Below are positions 8,607 to 17,490 of a DNA stretch of 64,000 nucleotides, one piece after another. The notes below the pieces were generated by a model, which saw only the letters and a program-made list of their open reading frames with translations, was not told the origin of the DNA and ran no database searches. Position numbers and translations under genes: made by a program. Position 1 is the first letter of the stretch, and each line of letters begins with the position of its first letter. The stretch is taken from NCBI GenBank assembly GCA_945861895.1, contig CAMAWF010000007.1, positions 1 through 64,000 of the forward strand, written 5' to 3'. The DNA is from Rhizobium sp. Q54. Lineage in GTDB: Bacteria > Pseudomonadota > Alphaproteobacteria > Rhizobiales > Xanthobacteraceae.

Positions 8607-9413
8607 TTAAACAGCCGGCGGCGTGCGATTTTCCACCCAATTCGTGACAATCCCGGCCAATGCATCCAGCCCATCGGTGAGCGCCGCCGGCCCCGGCTGC
8701 AAAATCAGCGCCGATTTGATCTCCCGCAGCCATCCCGTCGCCACCGCCGGGATCGCGCCGAAACCCGCGCGCGCCACGACCTTGGCCGGCACGAATTTTT
8801 TCCCGCACCAGGAGCCGACGATGATGTCGGGCCTGGCCGCGATCACCTCGGCGCTGGAAACGATTCTATCTTTTGCGTTCTTGCGCGCCGCGAGGCCGGG
8901 AAACACATCGATGCCGCCTGCGGCCTCGACCAGCTCGGAGACCCAGCCGATGCCGGAGATCATCGGCTCGTCCCACTCCTCGAAATAAACGCGCGGGCGG
9001 TGCGGCAATTGCGCCGCGCGGGAGCGCACCAGTTCGAGCCGAAGCAACAGCGAGGCGGCGAGTTCATCGGCTTTCGCCGGCGCGCCGACAATCGCGCCCA
9101 ATGTGCGGATCATGTCCAGAATACCGGCGACGTCGCGCTGGTTGAAAGCGTGCACGGCGACGTTGGCGCGGATCAGTTCGGCGGCAATATCCGCTTGCAG
9201 ATCGGAAAATGTCAGTACCAAATCGGGCGCGAGCGCCAGGATTTTCGGCACGTCGGCGCTGATGAAGGCGGAAACCCGCGGCTTCTCCCGCCGCACGCGC
9301 GCCGGGCGCACCGCATAGCCGGAGACGCCGACGATGCGATGCTCCTCGCCGAGGAGATAGAGCGTCTCCACGGTTTCCTCGGTGAGACAAACGATTCGCT
9401 CAGGCTGGAACAT
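8607..9413 (-). CDS. BtuF-like cobalamin-binding protein without signal peptide
   Basis: A 268-residue protein of the periplasmic-binding-protein class III fold (BtuF/FhuD/TroA). It has the MFQPERIVCLTEETVETLYLLG opening, the RREKPRVSAF and LALAPDLVLTFSD segments linking to a long helix, and RPDIIVGSWCGKKF in the C-terminal lobe. Family members capture vitamin B12 or iron chelates for an ABC importer. This one begins directly with the mature fold and shows no leader or lipobox, so it is predicted cytoplasmic or mis-started. No ABC permease or ATPase gene is adjacent; the only partner on the strand is the DUF6580-like membrane gene. Ligand assignment is an inference. Confidence 0.75.
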   Translation of the reverse strand: MFQPERIVCLTEETVETLYLLGEEHRIVGVSGYAVRPARVRREKPRVSAFISADVPKILALAPDLVLTFSDLQADIAAELIRANVAVHAFNQRDVAGILDMIRTLGAIVGAPAKADELAASLLLRLELVRSRAAQLPHRPRVYFEEWDEPMISGIGWVSELVEAAGGIDVFPGLAARKNAKDRIVSSAEVIAARPDIIVGSWCGKKFVPAKVVARAGFGAIPAVATGWLREIKSALILQPGPAALTDGLDALAGIVTNWVENRTPPAV

Positions 9414-9521
9414 GCGTCAGGATACCCCGATGCGGTCGCGATGCGCGAATGCGGCGATGTGGACAGCCGGCCCGTGTCTGATACGATTGTCATGGCGGCC
9501 GCCGTAAGCGGCTGCGCATGC

Positions 9522-9543
9522 CCCTGAGTCGATGGCCTCAGGG
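9522..9543. repeat. Short inverted repeat upstream of TauE gene
   Basis: A perfect 7-bp inverted repeat (CCCTGAG / CTCAGGG) with an 8-base loop, 58 bp before the chosen start of the TauE-like gene. It could be an operator or an RNA hairpin in the leader. There is no T-run after it, so it is not a usual terminator. Confidence 0.4.
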
Positions 9544-9601
9544 AGCGCTCAGTGTCTCCCTTCTGTCCGCAACCGCGCGCTCGCGCCGCCATCGGTGTCT
9601 C

Positions 9602-10339
9602 ATGCTCGACGTTCATCTGCTTCTCGCCGCCTGCATGTTCCTGGGCGCGGTGCTCTACACGTCTGTGGGGCACGCCGGCGCATCCGCTTACATCGCGGCG
9701 ATGGCATTGTTCTCGGTGCCGCCCTTGGTCATGCGGCCGACAGCATTGGTACTCAACATTCTGGCCGCGAGCTTTGCCGGCTACCGGTACATCGGTGCCG
9801 GATATTTCCGATGGCGTACGATTTGGCCGTTTCTGGCCGGTTCAGTTCCCTTCGCCTTTGTCGGAGGCGGGATTCATCTGCCGGGTGAGTTTTATCGGCC
9901 GCTGGTTGGCTGCGTGTTGGTTCTCGCCGGCGTGCGGCTGCTGTGGCGACCCAACTTCGTGGCGAGCGCCGTTTTGAGCGACCCGCCGATCTGGCTCGGC
10001 ATTTTTCTCGGAGCTGTCGTCGGTTTTCTCTCGGGGCTTACAGGAACCGGCGGCGGCATTTTTCTTTCGCCAGTTGTCGTTTTCATGGGCTGGTCGGACT
10101 TGCGCAAGGCGTCCGGTTGCGCGGCAATATTCATTCTTTGTAATTCCGTCGCCGGCCTTCTCGGGAATTTCACCGCCGTCGGGTCGCTCCCGGCCGAGCT
10201 GCCCATTTACGCCTGCGCCGTTTTTCTCGGCGCACTGGTGGGCACGACTTTCGGAATTAAATTTAGTGTAACATACATCCAGCGCGCGCTCGGGTTCGTG
10301 CTGTTGATTGCCGGCGCAAAACTGATTGGCGTTTACTGA
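9602..10339 (+). CDS. TauE/SafE family permease, first copy
   Basis: A 245-residue polytopic membrane protein with about eight helices in two similar halves (TSVGHAGASAYIAAMALF near the start, FLSGLTGTGGGIFLSPVVVFMG in the second half). The glycine-rich GxGGG element and overall length fit the TauE/SafE family, which exports sulfite, sulfonates, sulfoacetate or other organic anions. I use the ATG at 9602; an in-frame ATG at 9518 would add 28 residues with no membrane or leader character. A GMC oxidoreductase gene follows after 37 bp and another TauE-like gene after that, so the three probably form one unit. Confidence 0.8.
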   Translation: MLDVHLLLAACMFLGAVLYTSVGHAGASAYIAAMALFSVPPLVMRPTALVLNILAASFAGYRYIGAGYFRWRTIWPFLAGSVPFAFVGGGIHLPGEFYRPLVGCVLVLAGVRLLWRPNFVASAVLSDPPIWLGIFLGAVVGFLSGLTGTGGGIFLSPVVVFMGWSDLRKASGCAAIFILCNSVAGLLGNFTAVGSLPAELPIYACAVFLGALVGTTFGIKFSVTYIQRALGFVLLIAGAKLIGVY

Positions 10340-10376
10340 ATCGATCAATCGTCAAGTTGTGCTCAGCGGGTGCCGG

Positions 10377-12011
10377 ATGTCCGAAGATTTGCAGAGCAGC
10401 GTCGGCGAATTCGACTACATCGTGATCGGCGCGGGCTCGGCCGGCTGCGTGCTGGCGAACCGGCTCTCGGCCGATCCGAAAAACCGCGTGCTGGTGCTGG
10501 AAGCCGGCGGCCGCGACAACTGGATCTGGTTTCACATTCCGGTCGGCTATCTGTTCGCCATCGGAAATCCGCGCTCGGACTGGATGTTCAAGACCGAGCC
10601 TGAGCCGGGTCTCAATGGGCGCAGCCTGAATTACCCGCGCGGCAAGGTGATCGGCGGATCGTCGGCCATCAACGCCATGATCTACATGCGCGGGCAGGCC
10701 GGCGACTACGACCACTGGCGTCAGCTCGGACTTCCAGGATGGTCATGGGACGACGTGCTGCCGGTGTTCAAGAGCCACGAAAATCATTTTCTCGGCGACA
10801 GCGAGCATCATGCCAGCGGCGGCGAATGGCGCATCGAACATCCGCGCGTGCGCTGGGACATCACCGACGCCTTCCGCGAAGCCGCGGCGCAGGCCGGCAT
10901 TCGAAAGATCGACGATTTCAATCGCGGCGACAACGAGGGCAGCTGCTATTTCCACGTCAATCAGCGGCGCGGGCGGCGCTGGTCGGCGGCGCGCGGATTT
11001 CTAAAACCCGTTTTGCACCGGAAAAATTTACGACTGGAAACCGGCTGCCTGGTCGAAGCGCTGGTCATTGAAAACAAGCGTGCAGCCGGCGTGCGCTGGA
11101 GGCAGGATGGGATTACGCGCACGGCGCGCTGCCGCGGCGAGGTCATTCTCTCAGCCGGCGCGATCGGCTCGCCGCAAATCCTGCTGCTCTCGGGCGTTGG
11201 ACCAGCGGCTGAGTTGTCGAGGTTCAGCATCCCGCTGGCGCTGGACAGACCGGGCGTTGGGAAAAATCTGCACGATCATCTGCAATTGCGGATGATCTAC
11301 AAAGTCTCCGGCATCAAGACGCTGAATGAAACCTATGCATCGCTGTTCGGGCGCGCGGCCATGGGGCTCGATTATCTGTTTCGCCGCCGCGGGCCGCTGA
11401 CGATGGCGCCCTCGCAGCTCGGCGCCTTCACCCGCTCCGATCCGACGCAGGACCGCGCCAACATTCAGTTCCACGTTCAGCCGCTCTCGCTCGACAAGTT
11501 CGGCGATCCGCTGCATCCGTTTCCGGCCTTCACCGCCAGCGTCGCAAATCTGCGGCCGACCAGCCGCGGACATTTGCGTTTGCGATCCGCCGATCCGGAC
11601 GACAAGCCGGTCATCAGCCCGAACTATCTGGCAACGCCCGAAGACAAGCGCGTGGCCGTGGATTCAATCCGCGTCACCCGCCGCATCGTGGCGCAGCCGG
11701 CATTGCAGAAATACCATCCGGTCGAATATCTGCCTGGCGACGCCGTGCGCAGCGACGATGAAGCAGCACTTGAGAAAGCCGCCGGCGACATCGGCACCAC
11801 GATTTTCCACCCTGTCGGCACCGCCAAGATGGGCCGCGACGGCGATCCGATGGCGGTGGTCGATGCGCGCCTGCGCGTCGTCGGCATCGAAGGCTTGCGC
11901 GTGGCGGACGCCTCGGTGATGCCGTCGATCACATCCGGAAACACGAATTCACCCACCATGATGATTGCGGAAAAGGGCGCCACGATGATTTTACAGGACG
12001 CCCGCGCATGA
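10377..12011 (+). CDS. GMC family oxidoreductase (choline dehydrogenase-like)
   Basis: A 544-residue FAD enzyme of the glucose-methanol-choline family. Seen: the N-terminal dinucleotide-binding motif GAGSAGCVLANRLS with AGG(R)D after it, the GMC signature around YPRGKVIGGSSAINAMIYMRG, the second signature LSAGAIGSPQILLLSG, and the C-terminal active site with FHPVGTAKMG and GNTNSPTMMIAEKGA. It would oxidise an alcohol to an aldehyde or ketone; choline, polyethylene glycol and aromatic alcohol dehydrogenases all share this architecture. The ATG at 10377 starts close to the Rossmann fold; an upstream ATG at 10326 lies inside the previous gene. Flanking TauE-like permeases suggest its product or substrate is an exported organic acid (inference). 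Confidence 0.9.
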   Translation: MSEDLQSSVGEFDYIVIGAGSAGCVLANRLSADPKNRVLVLEAGGRDNWIWFHIPVGYLFAIGNPRSDWMFKTEPEPGLNGRSLNYPRGKVIGGSSAINAMIYMRGQAGDYDHWRQLGLPGWSWDDVLPVFKSHENHFLGDSEHHASGGEWRIEHPRVRWDITDAFREAAAQAGIRKIDDFNRGDNEGSCYFHVNQRRGRRWSAARGFLKPVLHRKNLRLETGCLVEALVIENKRAAGVRWRQDGITRTARCRGEVILSAGAIGSPQILLLSGVGPAAELSRFSIPLALDRPGVGKNLHDHLQLRMIYKVSGIKTLNETYASLFGRAAMGLDYLFRRRGPLTMAPSQLGAFTRSDPTQDRANIQFHVQPLSLDKFGDPLHPFPAFTASVANLRPTSRGHLRLRSADPDDKPVISPNYLATPEDKRVAVDSIRVTRRIVAQPALQKYHPVEYLPGDAVRSDDEAALEKAAGDIGTTIFHPVGTAKMGRDGDPMAVVDARLRVVGIEGLRVADASVMPSITSGNTNSPTMMIAEKGATMILQDARA

Positions 12012-12097
12012 ATGCCTTGTGACAATTCGGAACCTTGCCGAGAGCTCGCGCGTTTGAGACTTTCGGCATGCTGCGGCACGACAGAGGGGGTGGCCGG

Positions 12098-12835
12098 ATG
12101 ATGTTGGACGACTATCTGCTGCTGGCACTCATCGGCTTTGCCGCGCAAATGGTTGACGGCGCGCTCGGCATGGCCTTCGGCGTGGTTTCAACGTCGGCAA
12201 TGCTGGCAATGGGCATGCCGCCGGCGCACGCCAGCGCCGTCGTGCACACGGCCGAAATATTCACCACCGGCGCGTCCGCCGCCTCGCATTTTTATCACCG
12301 CAATATCGATTGGCGATTGGTTATCCGGCTCGGCATTGCGGGCGTGCTCGGCGCCGTGCTCGGCGCGTGGGTATTGTCGAATGTGGACAGCTCCGTCGCC
12401 CGGCCGTTCATCGCGGTTTATTTGCTGGGTATTGGCTGCTTCATTTTGTTGAAGGCCTACAAGCTCGCGCCCGCGCGCGACGCGCCCAGCATCTGGACGG
12501 CGCCGGTCGGCTTCGTCGCCGGCTTTCTCGATGCCAGCGGCGGCGGCGGTTGGGGCCCGGTGGCGACCTCGACGCTGGTGGGTTCGGGCCATGCGCCGCG
12601 CATGGCGGTCGGCTCGGTCAACACCACCGAGTTTTTCGTCACCATCGCGGCGGCGACCACCTTTTTTGTCGAGCTTGGCGCCGCGCCCTGGAAGGAACTG
12701 CTTGCGCTTGTTATCGGCGGCGTGCTGGCCGCGCCGTTCGGCGGCTTGTTCGTCAAACGTATTTCCGCGCGCGTGCTGATGATCGCGGTCGGCTGCCTGG
12801 TGATCGGGCTTTCCGCCTGGCAACTCGCGCGCTAG
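12098..12835 (+). CDS. TauE/SafE family permease, second copy
   Basis: A 245-residue membrane protein with about eight helices. GFAAQMVDGALGMAFGVVST in the first half and FLDASGGGGWGPVATSTL in the second carry the repeated glycine-rich elements of the TauE/SafE family. The start is placed at 12098 because an AGAGGGGG ribosome site lies just before it; ATGs at 12068 and 12101 also fit the frame. It differs clearly from the first TauE-like copy in sequence, so this is not a recent duplication. It closes the TauE-GMC-TauE group. Its end faces the convergent AceE-like gene across 18 bp. Confidence 0.82.
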   Translation: MMLDDYLLLALIGFAAQMVDGALGMAFGVVSTSAMLAMGMPPAHASAVVHTAEIFTTGASAASHFYHRNIDWRLVIRLGIAGVLGAVLGAWVLSNVDSSVARPFIAVYLLGIGCFILLKAYKLAPARDAPSIWTAPVGFVAGFLDASGGGGWGPVATSTLVGSGHAPRMAVGSVNTTEFFVTIAAATTFFVELGAAPWKELLALVIGGVLAAPFGGLFVKRISARVLMIAVGCLVIGLSAWQLAR

Positions 12836-12853
12836 CTCAAGTTGATTTGAATT

Positions 12854-15259
12854 CTACGGCAGCGCCTTGAGATGGCGGATCGGACGGCCGGGCGCGATCG
12901 CCTGCGCGGCGCTCACAATCGCGTTGGCGTCGATGCCGTAATGGCGGTAGAGATCGGGGATCGATCCGGTCTGCCCGAAATGCTCGACGCCGAGCGGACG
13001 CACGCGATGGCCGAACACCGAGCCGAGCCAGGCGAGCGTCGCCGGATGTCCGTCCAGCACCGTGACCAGCCCGCAATGCGGCGGCACGTCTGTCAGCAGG
13101 CGCTCGACATGGCAGCGTGCATGCACCAGCCCGCGCTCGCGTGCGCGCTGCGCCGCGGTCCAGCCGGCATTGAGCCGGTCGGCCGAGGTGATGGCGAGCA
13201 ATCCGACATCGCGGCGGTCTTCCGCCATCAGGCCGATGGCGGCGATGGCTTCCGGCGCCACTGCGCCGGTATAGGCGACGACGACCTGCGCGTTCGGGCC
13301 CGGCTTGCGCAGCCAGTAGCCGCCGTCGACGATGGCGTGGCGCAGCTCCGGGCTCATCGTGCGCGCGATCTGCTCGACCGGACGGGTCGAGAGCCGCAAG
13401 TAAGCCGAGCCGCCGGTCTCGTCGCGCAACCAGTTGCGTTCCGAGGCTTCGCCGTCGCCGTCTTTTTGAATGTAGGCGAGCGCCCAGGCCATGATCGCCG
13501 CAAGCTCATCGACGAAAGCCGGCTCGAATGAGGCCAACCCATCCTGCGCGAGCCCGATCAGCGGTTCGGCGATCGACTGGTGCGCGCCGCCTTCGGGCGC
13601 GAGCGTGATGCCCGACGGCGTCGCCACCAAAATAAAACGCGCGTCCTGATAGCAGGCGTAATTGAGCGCATCGAGGCCGCGCGCGATGAAGGGATCGTAC
13701 AGCGTGCCGATCGGCAGCAGGCGCTCGCCGTTGATCTGGTGCGACAGGCCGAGCGCCGAGAGCAGGATGAAGAGGTTCATCTCGGCGATGCCGAGCTCGA
13801 TATGCTGGCCCTTGGGCGAGAATTCCCAATTGAAGGTCGACGGGATGCGCTCGCTCTTGAACGTGTCGGCCATCGCTTCGCGAGCGAACAGCCCGCGCCG
13901 GTTGACCCAGGCGCCGAGATTGGTGGAGACCGTCACGTCCGGCGAAGCGGTGACGATGCGTTGCGCAAATTCGTTCTTGTCCTTGCCGAGTTCGTTGAGG
14001 ATCGCGCCGAAACCGGTCTGCGTCGACATCGAGGGCTGAATTGTCACGCTAAGTTCCGCCGGCACATCGAGCGGCGGCGACTTGAGCCGGCGCGGGCCTT
14101 GCGCCGCGAAGGGAACATGGTCGAGGAAATTTTGCAGCCGGCCGGGCGCGATGTCGAGGCCCTCGAACTTGTCCCACTCGTGGCCTTCGCGCACGCCCAT
14201 CGACGCGCGGAACGTGTCCATCTGCGCCGGCGTCATCAGCCCGGCGTGATTGTCCTTGTGGCCGGCCATCGGCAGGCCGAAGCCCTTAATGGTGTAGCAG
14301 ATGAAACACGTCGGCCGGTCATGGTCGATGGCGTGGAACGCCGCGCGCAACGACGGCAGATCGTGGCCGCCGAGATTGTTCATTAGCCGCGCCAGTTCGC
14401 CGTCCGAGCGCTTTTCGATCAAACGGGTGACGTTGCCCTGGTCGCCGATCTCGTCGTTGAGCCGCTTGCGCCAGGCGGCGCCGCCCGCGAACACCAGCGC
14501 CGAGTAGAGTTGGTTCGGGCAAGTGTCGATCCAGCTTCGAAGTTTCTCGCCGCCCGGCTCCTTGAAAGCGGCCTGCTGCAACGAGCCGTATTTGAGGATG
14601 ACGACATCCCAGCCGAAATTCTTGAACAGCTGTTCGTAGCGTTCCCACAAGCCTTCGCGCACCACCGCGTCGAGGCTTTGGCGGTTGTAGTCGATGATCC
14701 ACCAGCAATTGCGCAGGCCTTGTTTCCAGCCTTCGAGGATCGCCTCGAAAATATTGCCTTCGTCGAGTTCGGCGTCGCCGACCAGCGCGACCATGCGGCC
14801 CTCGCGCCGGTCCAGTCCCCAGCCATGCGCGCGCACATAGTCCTGCACCAGCGACGAGAACAGCGTCTGCGCGACGCCTAAACCCACCGAACCGGTGGAA
14901 AAATCCACGTCGTCGGCATCCTTGGTGCGCGAAGGATAACTCTGCGCGCCCTTGTAGCCGCGGAAGGCTTGCAGCCGCTCGCGCGTCTGCCGCCCGAACA
15001 GATACTGGATGGCGTGGAAGATCGGGCTGGCGTGCGGTTTGACCGCGACGCGGTCTTCCGGCTTGAGCACGTCGAAGTAAAGCGCGGTCATGATGGCGGC
15101 AAGCGAAGCCGACGAGGCCTGATGGCCGCCGACCTTCAGGCCGTCGGCATTCTCGCGCAGATGGTTGGCGTGATGGATGGTCCAGCTCGCGAGCCAGAGC
15201 ACCTTCTTCTCCAGTTGGCGGAGAATGTCGGCATTGTCGCTGGCGTCGGCCTTGCTCAT
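12854..15259 (-). CDS. AceE-like thiamine diphosphate enzyme (transketolase/pyruvate dehydrogenase E1 family)
   Basis: An 801-residue protein with the single-chain layout of AceE-type 2-oxoacid dehydrogenase E1. The first TPP domain has the diphosphate-binding motif GDAELDEGNIFEA followed by DYNRQSLD. The middle transketolase-like domain shows the cofactor-activating glutamate region HIELGIAEMNLF, and the C-terminal domain follows. AceE uses pyruvate, TPP and magnesium to acetylate lipoyl E2. No E2 or E3 gene lies nearby, and homologues are often simply labelled transketolase, so the acceptor is unknown. I start at the ATG at 15259; a GTG at 15268 is also possible. The FAH-family gene ends 17 bp upstream, suggesting an operon. 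Confidence 0.8.
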   Translation of the reverse strand: MSKADASDNADILRQLEKKVLWLASWTIHHANHLRENADGLKVGGHQASSASLAAIMTALYFDVLKPEDRVAVKPHASPIFHAIQYLFGRQTRERLQAFRGYKGAQSYPSRTKDADDVDFSTGSVGLGVAQTLFSSLVQDYVRAHGWGLDRREGRMVALVGDAELDEGNIFEAILEGWKQGLRNCWWIIDYNRQSLDAVVREGLWERYEQLFKNFGWDVVILKYGSLQQAAFKEPGGEKLRSWIDTCPNQLYSALVFAGGAAWRKRLNDEIGDQGNVTRLIEKRSDGELARLMNNLGGHDLPSLRAAFHAIDHDRPTCFICYTIKGFGLPMAGHKDNHAGLMTPAQMDTFRASMGVREGHEWDKFEGLDIAPGRLQNFLDHVPFAAQGPRRLKSPPLDVPAELSVTIQPSMSTQTGFGAILNELGKDKNEFAQRIVTASPDVTVSTNLGAWVNRRGLFAREAMADTFKSERIPSTFNWEFSPKGQHIELGIAEMNLFILLSALGLSHQINGERLLPIGTLYDPFIARGLDALNYACYQDARFILVATPSGITLAPEGGAHQSIAEPLIGLAQDGLASFEPAFVDELAAIMAWALAYIQKDGDGEASERNWLRDETGGSAYLRLSTRPVEQIARTMSPELRHAIVDGGYWLRKPGPNAQVVVAYTGAVAPEAIAAIGLMAEDRRDVGLLAITSADRLNAGWTAAQRARERGLVHARCHVERLLTDVPPHCGLVTVLDGHPATLAWLGSVFGHRVRPLGVEHFGQTGSIPDLYRHYGIDANAIVSAAQAIAPGRPIRHLKALP

Positions 15260-15276
15260 GTTGCTCACTATAGCGT

Positions 15277-16155
15277 CTATCGCACCGCGGCGGGTGCGTC
15301 GGCCGCGCGCACCGCTACCCGCATGGCGCCGATATGTGAAATGGATGCATCGATCGCATCACCGGGCTTGATGGGTCCGACGCCCTCCGGCGTTCCGGTC
15401 AACAGCACGTCGCCCGGCATCAGCGTGTAGAACGACGAGGCAAAAACAATAAGATCTGCGATGCCGATGATGAGGTCGCGGGTGTTGGCGCGCTGGCGCA
15501 CCTCGCCGTTGATCTTGAGTTCGAGATCGAGGCTGGAGGGGTCGGGCACGTTGTCCGCCGTGACCAGCCACGGGCCGAGCACCGTGTAGCCGTCGATCGA
15601 CTTGCGCAGCGAACGCTCCTCCGGGCCGCGCACCGTGATGTCGAGGCCGATGCAGTAGCCGGCCACATGGTCGAGCGCGGTTTCGCGCGATACCCGGTCG
15701 GCGCGCTTGCCGATCACGGCGGCAAGCTCGATCTCGTGGTCGGTGCGCCGCTCGGGATGACGGATGGCGATGCCTTCGCTTGGCCCGACCACCGAACTCG
15801 TGGCCTTGAGAAAAAGTCCGACGCGCTGGATTTCCGCGACCTGGTTCTGGTGATGCAGCGCGGGGTCGGCGCGCGCCTCCTCCAGATGCTTCTTGTAGTT
15901 GACCGGCGCGGCGACGATCTTGCCGGCATTCGCGACCGGACTGAGCAGCGCGATATCCCGCAACGCCAGCACCGGCGCGGCCTTTACGGCAGCTTCGATA
16001 GCGCCGCGTAGCGCCGGCAGATTGGCGATCAGCACATCGTGGTTCGGCAGCGGATAGCGCGCGCCCGGCAATTGCGCGAGCGCTGCGGTCACGTCGCGCA
16101 CCCGCTCGCCATCGACGAGGCCGAGACGATCGCCGCCAAACCGGCACAGCTTCAT
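15277..16155 (-). CDS. Fumarylacetoacetate hydrolase family protein
   Basis: A 292-residue enzyme of the FAH superfamily. An N-terminal domain (LCRFGGDRLGLVDGERV) leads into the catalytic domain with the metal ligands of the family: the EIELAAVIGKRA segment, GLDITVRG and the GDVLLTGTPEGVGPIKPGD signature. Family members cleave or decarboxylate C-C bonds in 2-oxo-dioic or acylpyruvate substrates using magnesium. GPEERSLRKSIDGYTVLGPW is typical of the 2-hydroxyhepta-2,4-diene-dioate isomerase/acylpyruvase group. The ATG at 16155 is preferred over 16170 since the fold begins there. It sits just before the AceE-like gene, which could use a 2-oxo acid released by this enzyme (inference). Confidence 0.87.
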   Translation of the reverse strand: MKLCRFGGDRLGLVDGERVRDVTAALAQLPGARYPLPNHDVLIANLPALRGAIEAAVKAAPVLALRDIALLSPVANAGKIVAAPVNYKKHLEEARADPALHHQNQVAEIQRVGLFLKATSSVVGPSEGIAIRHPERRTDHEIELAAVIGKRADRVSRETALDHVAGYCIGLDITVRGPEERSLRKSIDGYTVLGPWLVTADNVPDPSSLDLELKINGEVRQRANTRDLIIGIADLIVFASSFYTLMPGDVLLTGTPEGVGPIKPGDAIDASISHIGAMRVAVRAADAPAAVR

Positions 16156-16206
16156 TGGGAAATTCTCCACGCCATATGCGGCGGGTCTTATATCACTCGC
16201 ATTGCG

Positions 16207-17307
16207 TTATTTGGCGTCGAGCACTGTTTTGCATTCCGCCGGCAGGTCGGAGACCATCATCTGCTTCATCACCAGCGGCGGCTTGCGCGGAGTGCGCGCT
16301 TTTTCGGTGAACCAGGAGTCGAGACCCGCGCCGCAATCCTCGTCGCCGGGGATCGGCGGCTGCTTCTTGCAATTGGCGGCGCCGGCGGGGCAACTCAGGC
16401 GCACATGGATATGGTCGTGGTGACCGTAGAACGGGCGCACCTTGGCAAGCCATTCGCGATCGGCGCCGGCCACCTTGCATAGCTCCTTCTTGATCGCCGC
16501 GTTGACCAGCACGCGCTCGACCTCGGGCGCCTGCGTCGCCGCTTTGATGAAGTCGACGTGTTGCGGCTTCCACAATTCGCGATTGAGCTCTTTCCAGTCC
16601 GCCGCAACGACATTGATCGCCGACCATTCTTCGCGCTCCTGCCGGGTTAACTCGCGGTCCGGCATCGGCGTGAACCAGACGTCGACATCGAGACCGATCT
16701 GATGGCTGAGATGGCCGGTGAGCATCGGTCCGCCGCGCGGCTGCGACAGGTCGCCGACCAGGATGCCGGGCCATTTGGCGGTCTTGGCGACGCGCTGGGA
16801 AAATTTCTTGACGTAATTGACCAGGTTGGGATGGCCCCAGTTGCGATTGCGCGAGAGCCGCATGACCTGCCAGGTCGGGCCGTTGATCGGCAGTTCGACG
16901 CCGCCGGCAAGGCAGCCTTTCGGGTAATAGCCGATCGCGATCGCGGCGCCGATCGTCGGCAACCGCCTGGCGGCGAACAGTTCCTTCGCCGGCTGGTCCG
17001 GCCGCTGCACGCTCTTCGGCAGCGGGACGTTGACTTTGGGCGGCGCGGCGGCGGCCGGCGGTGCGGCGGCCGGAGCCGCCACAGCCGGCGGGTCGCTCGG
17101 CGGCACTTCTTGCTGCACTGGTGGGGTCGCAGGCGGCGCAGTCGTTGCAGGTGGCGCGGGCGGAGTTGCGGCTGGCGGCGTGGCCGGCGGTGGCGCGGGT
17201 GCCTGCGCGAATATGATGCCGCCGGCGCCGAAGCGGTTGGCGACGTTCGGCGTGGCGGCGAGGAACGCCACCCCAAGGATCAATACTGTTGCGGACCGGG
17301 CCAACAT
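16207..17307 (-). CDS. mepA: Penicillin-insensitive murein endopeptidase MepA
   Basis: A 366-residue secreted LAS-type zinc peptidase. Residues 1-35 form a hydrophobic signal region ending near AQA. About 60 residues of Pro/Ala-rich linker follow, longer than in E. coli MepA. The catalytic domain has the first zinc motif H-x6-D at about His202 to Asp209 (within GHLSHQIGLDVDVWF) and the last motif GHHDHIHVRL. Several cysteines after it (SCPAGAANC, EDCGAG, AECKTV) match disulfide positions of MepA. It cuts D-Ala-meso-DAP cross-links in the periplasm. The divergent neighbour is an L,D-transpeptidase, so both edges of this 180-bp gap serve cell-wall remodelling. Confidence 0.93.
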   Translation of the reverse strand: MLARSATVLILGVAFLAATPNVANRFGAGGIIFAQAPAPPPATPPAATPPAPPATTAPPATPPVQQEVPPSDPPAVAAPAAAPPAAAAPPKVNVPLPKSVQRPDQPAKELFAARRLPTIGAAIAIGYYPKGCLAGGVELPINGPTWQVMRLSRNRNWGHPNLVNYVKKFSQRVAKTAKWPGILVGDLSQPRGGPMLTGHLSHQIGLDVDVWFTPMPDRELTRQEREEWSAINVVAADWKELNRELWKPQHVDFIKAATQAPEVERVLVNAAIKKELCKVAGADREWLAKVRPFYGHHDHIHVRLSCPAGAANCKKQPPIPGDEDCGAGLDSWFTEKARTPRKPPLVMKQMMVSDLPAECKTVLDAK

Positions 17308-17490
17308 GGTCCTGCCGGTCTAGCGATTCCGCGCCGTGGTGTCAGTTGAAAAAATGCCGCTGGGTTAAGATCGCCAAAGCGAATTCCCCAAGCCGGTCAG
17401 GGGCTTTCGTGGTTAACAGGCCCTTTACAAGCTGGCCCGGCCTACGCGATGCTGTCTGCTGCGGTGTGTAAACGGGTGCTGGGGCTGGTT

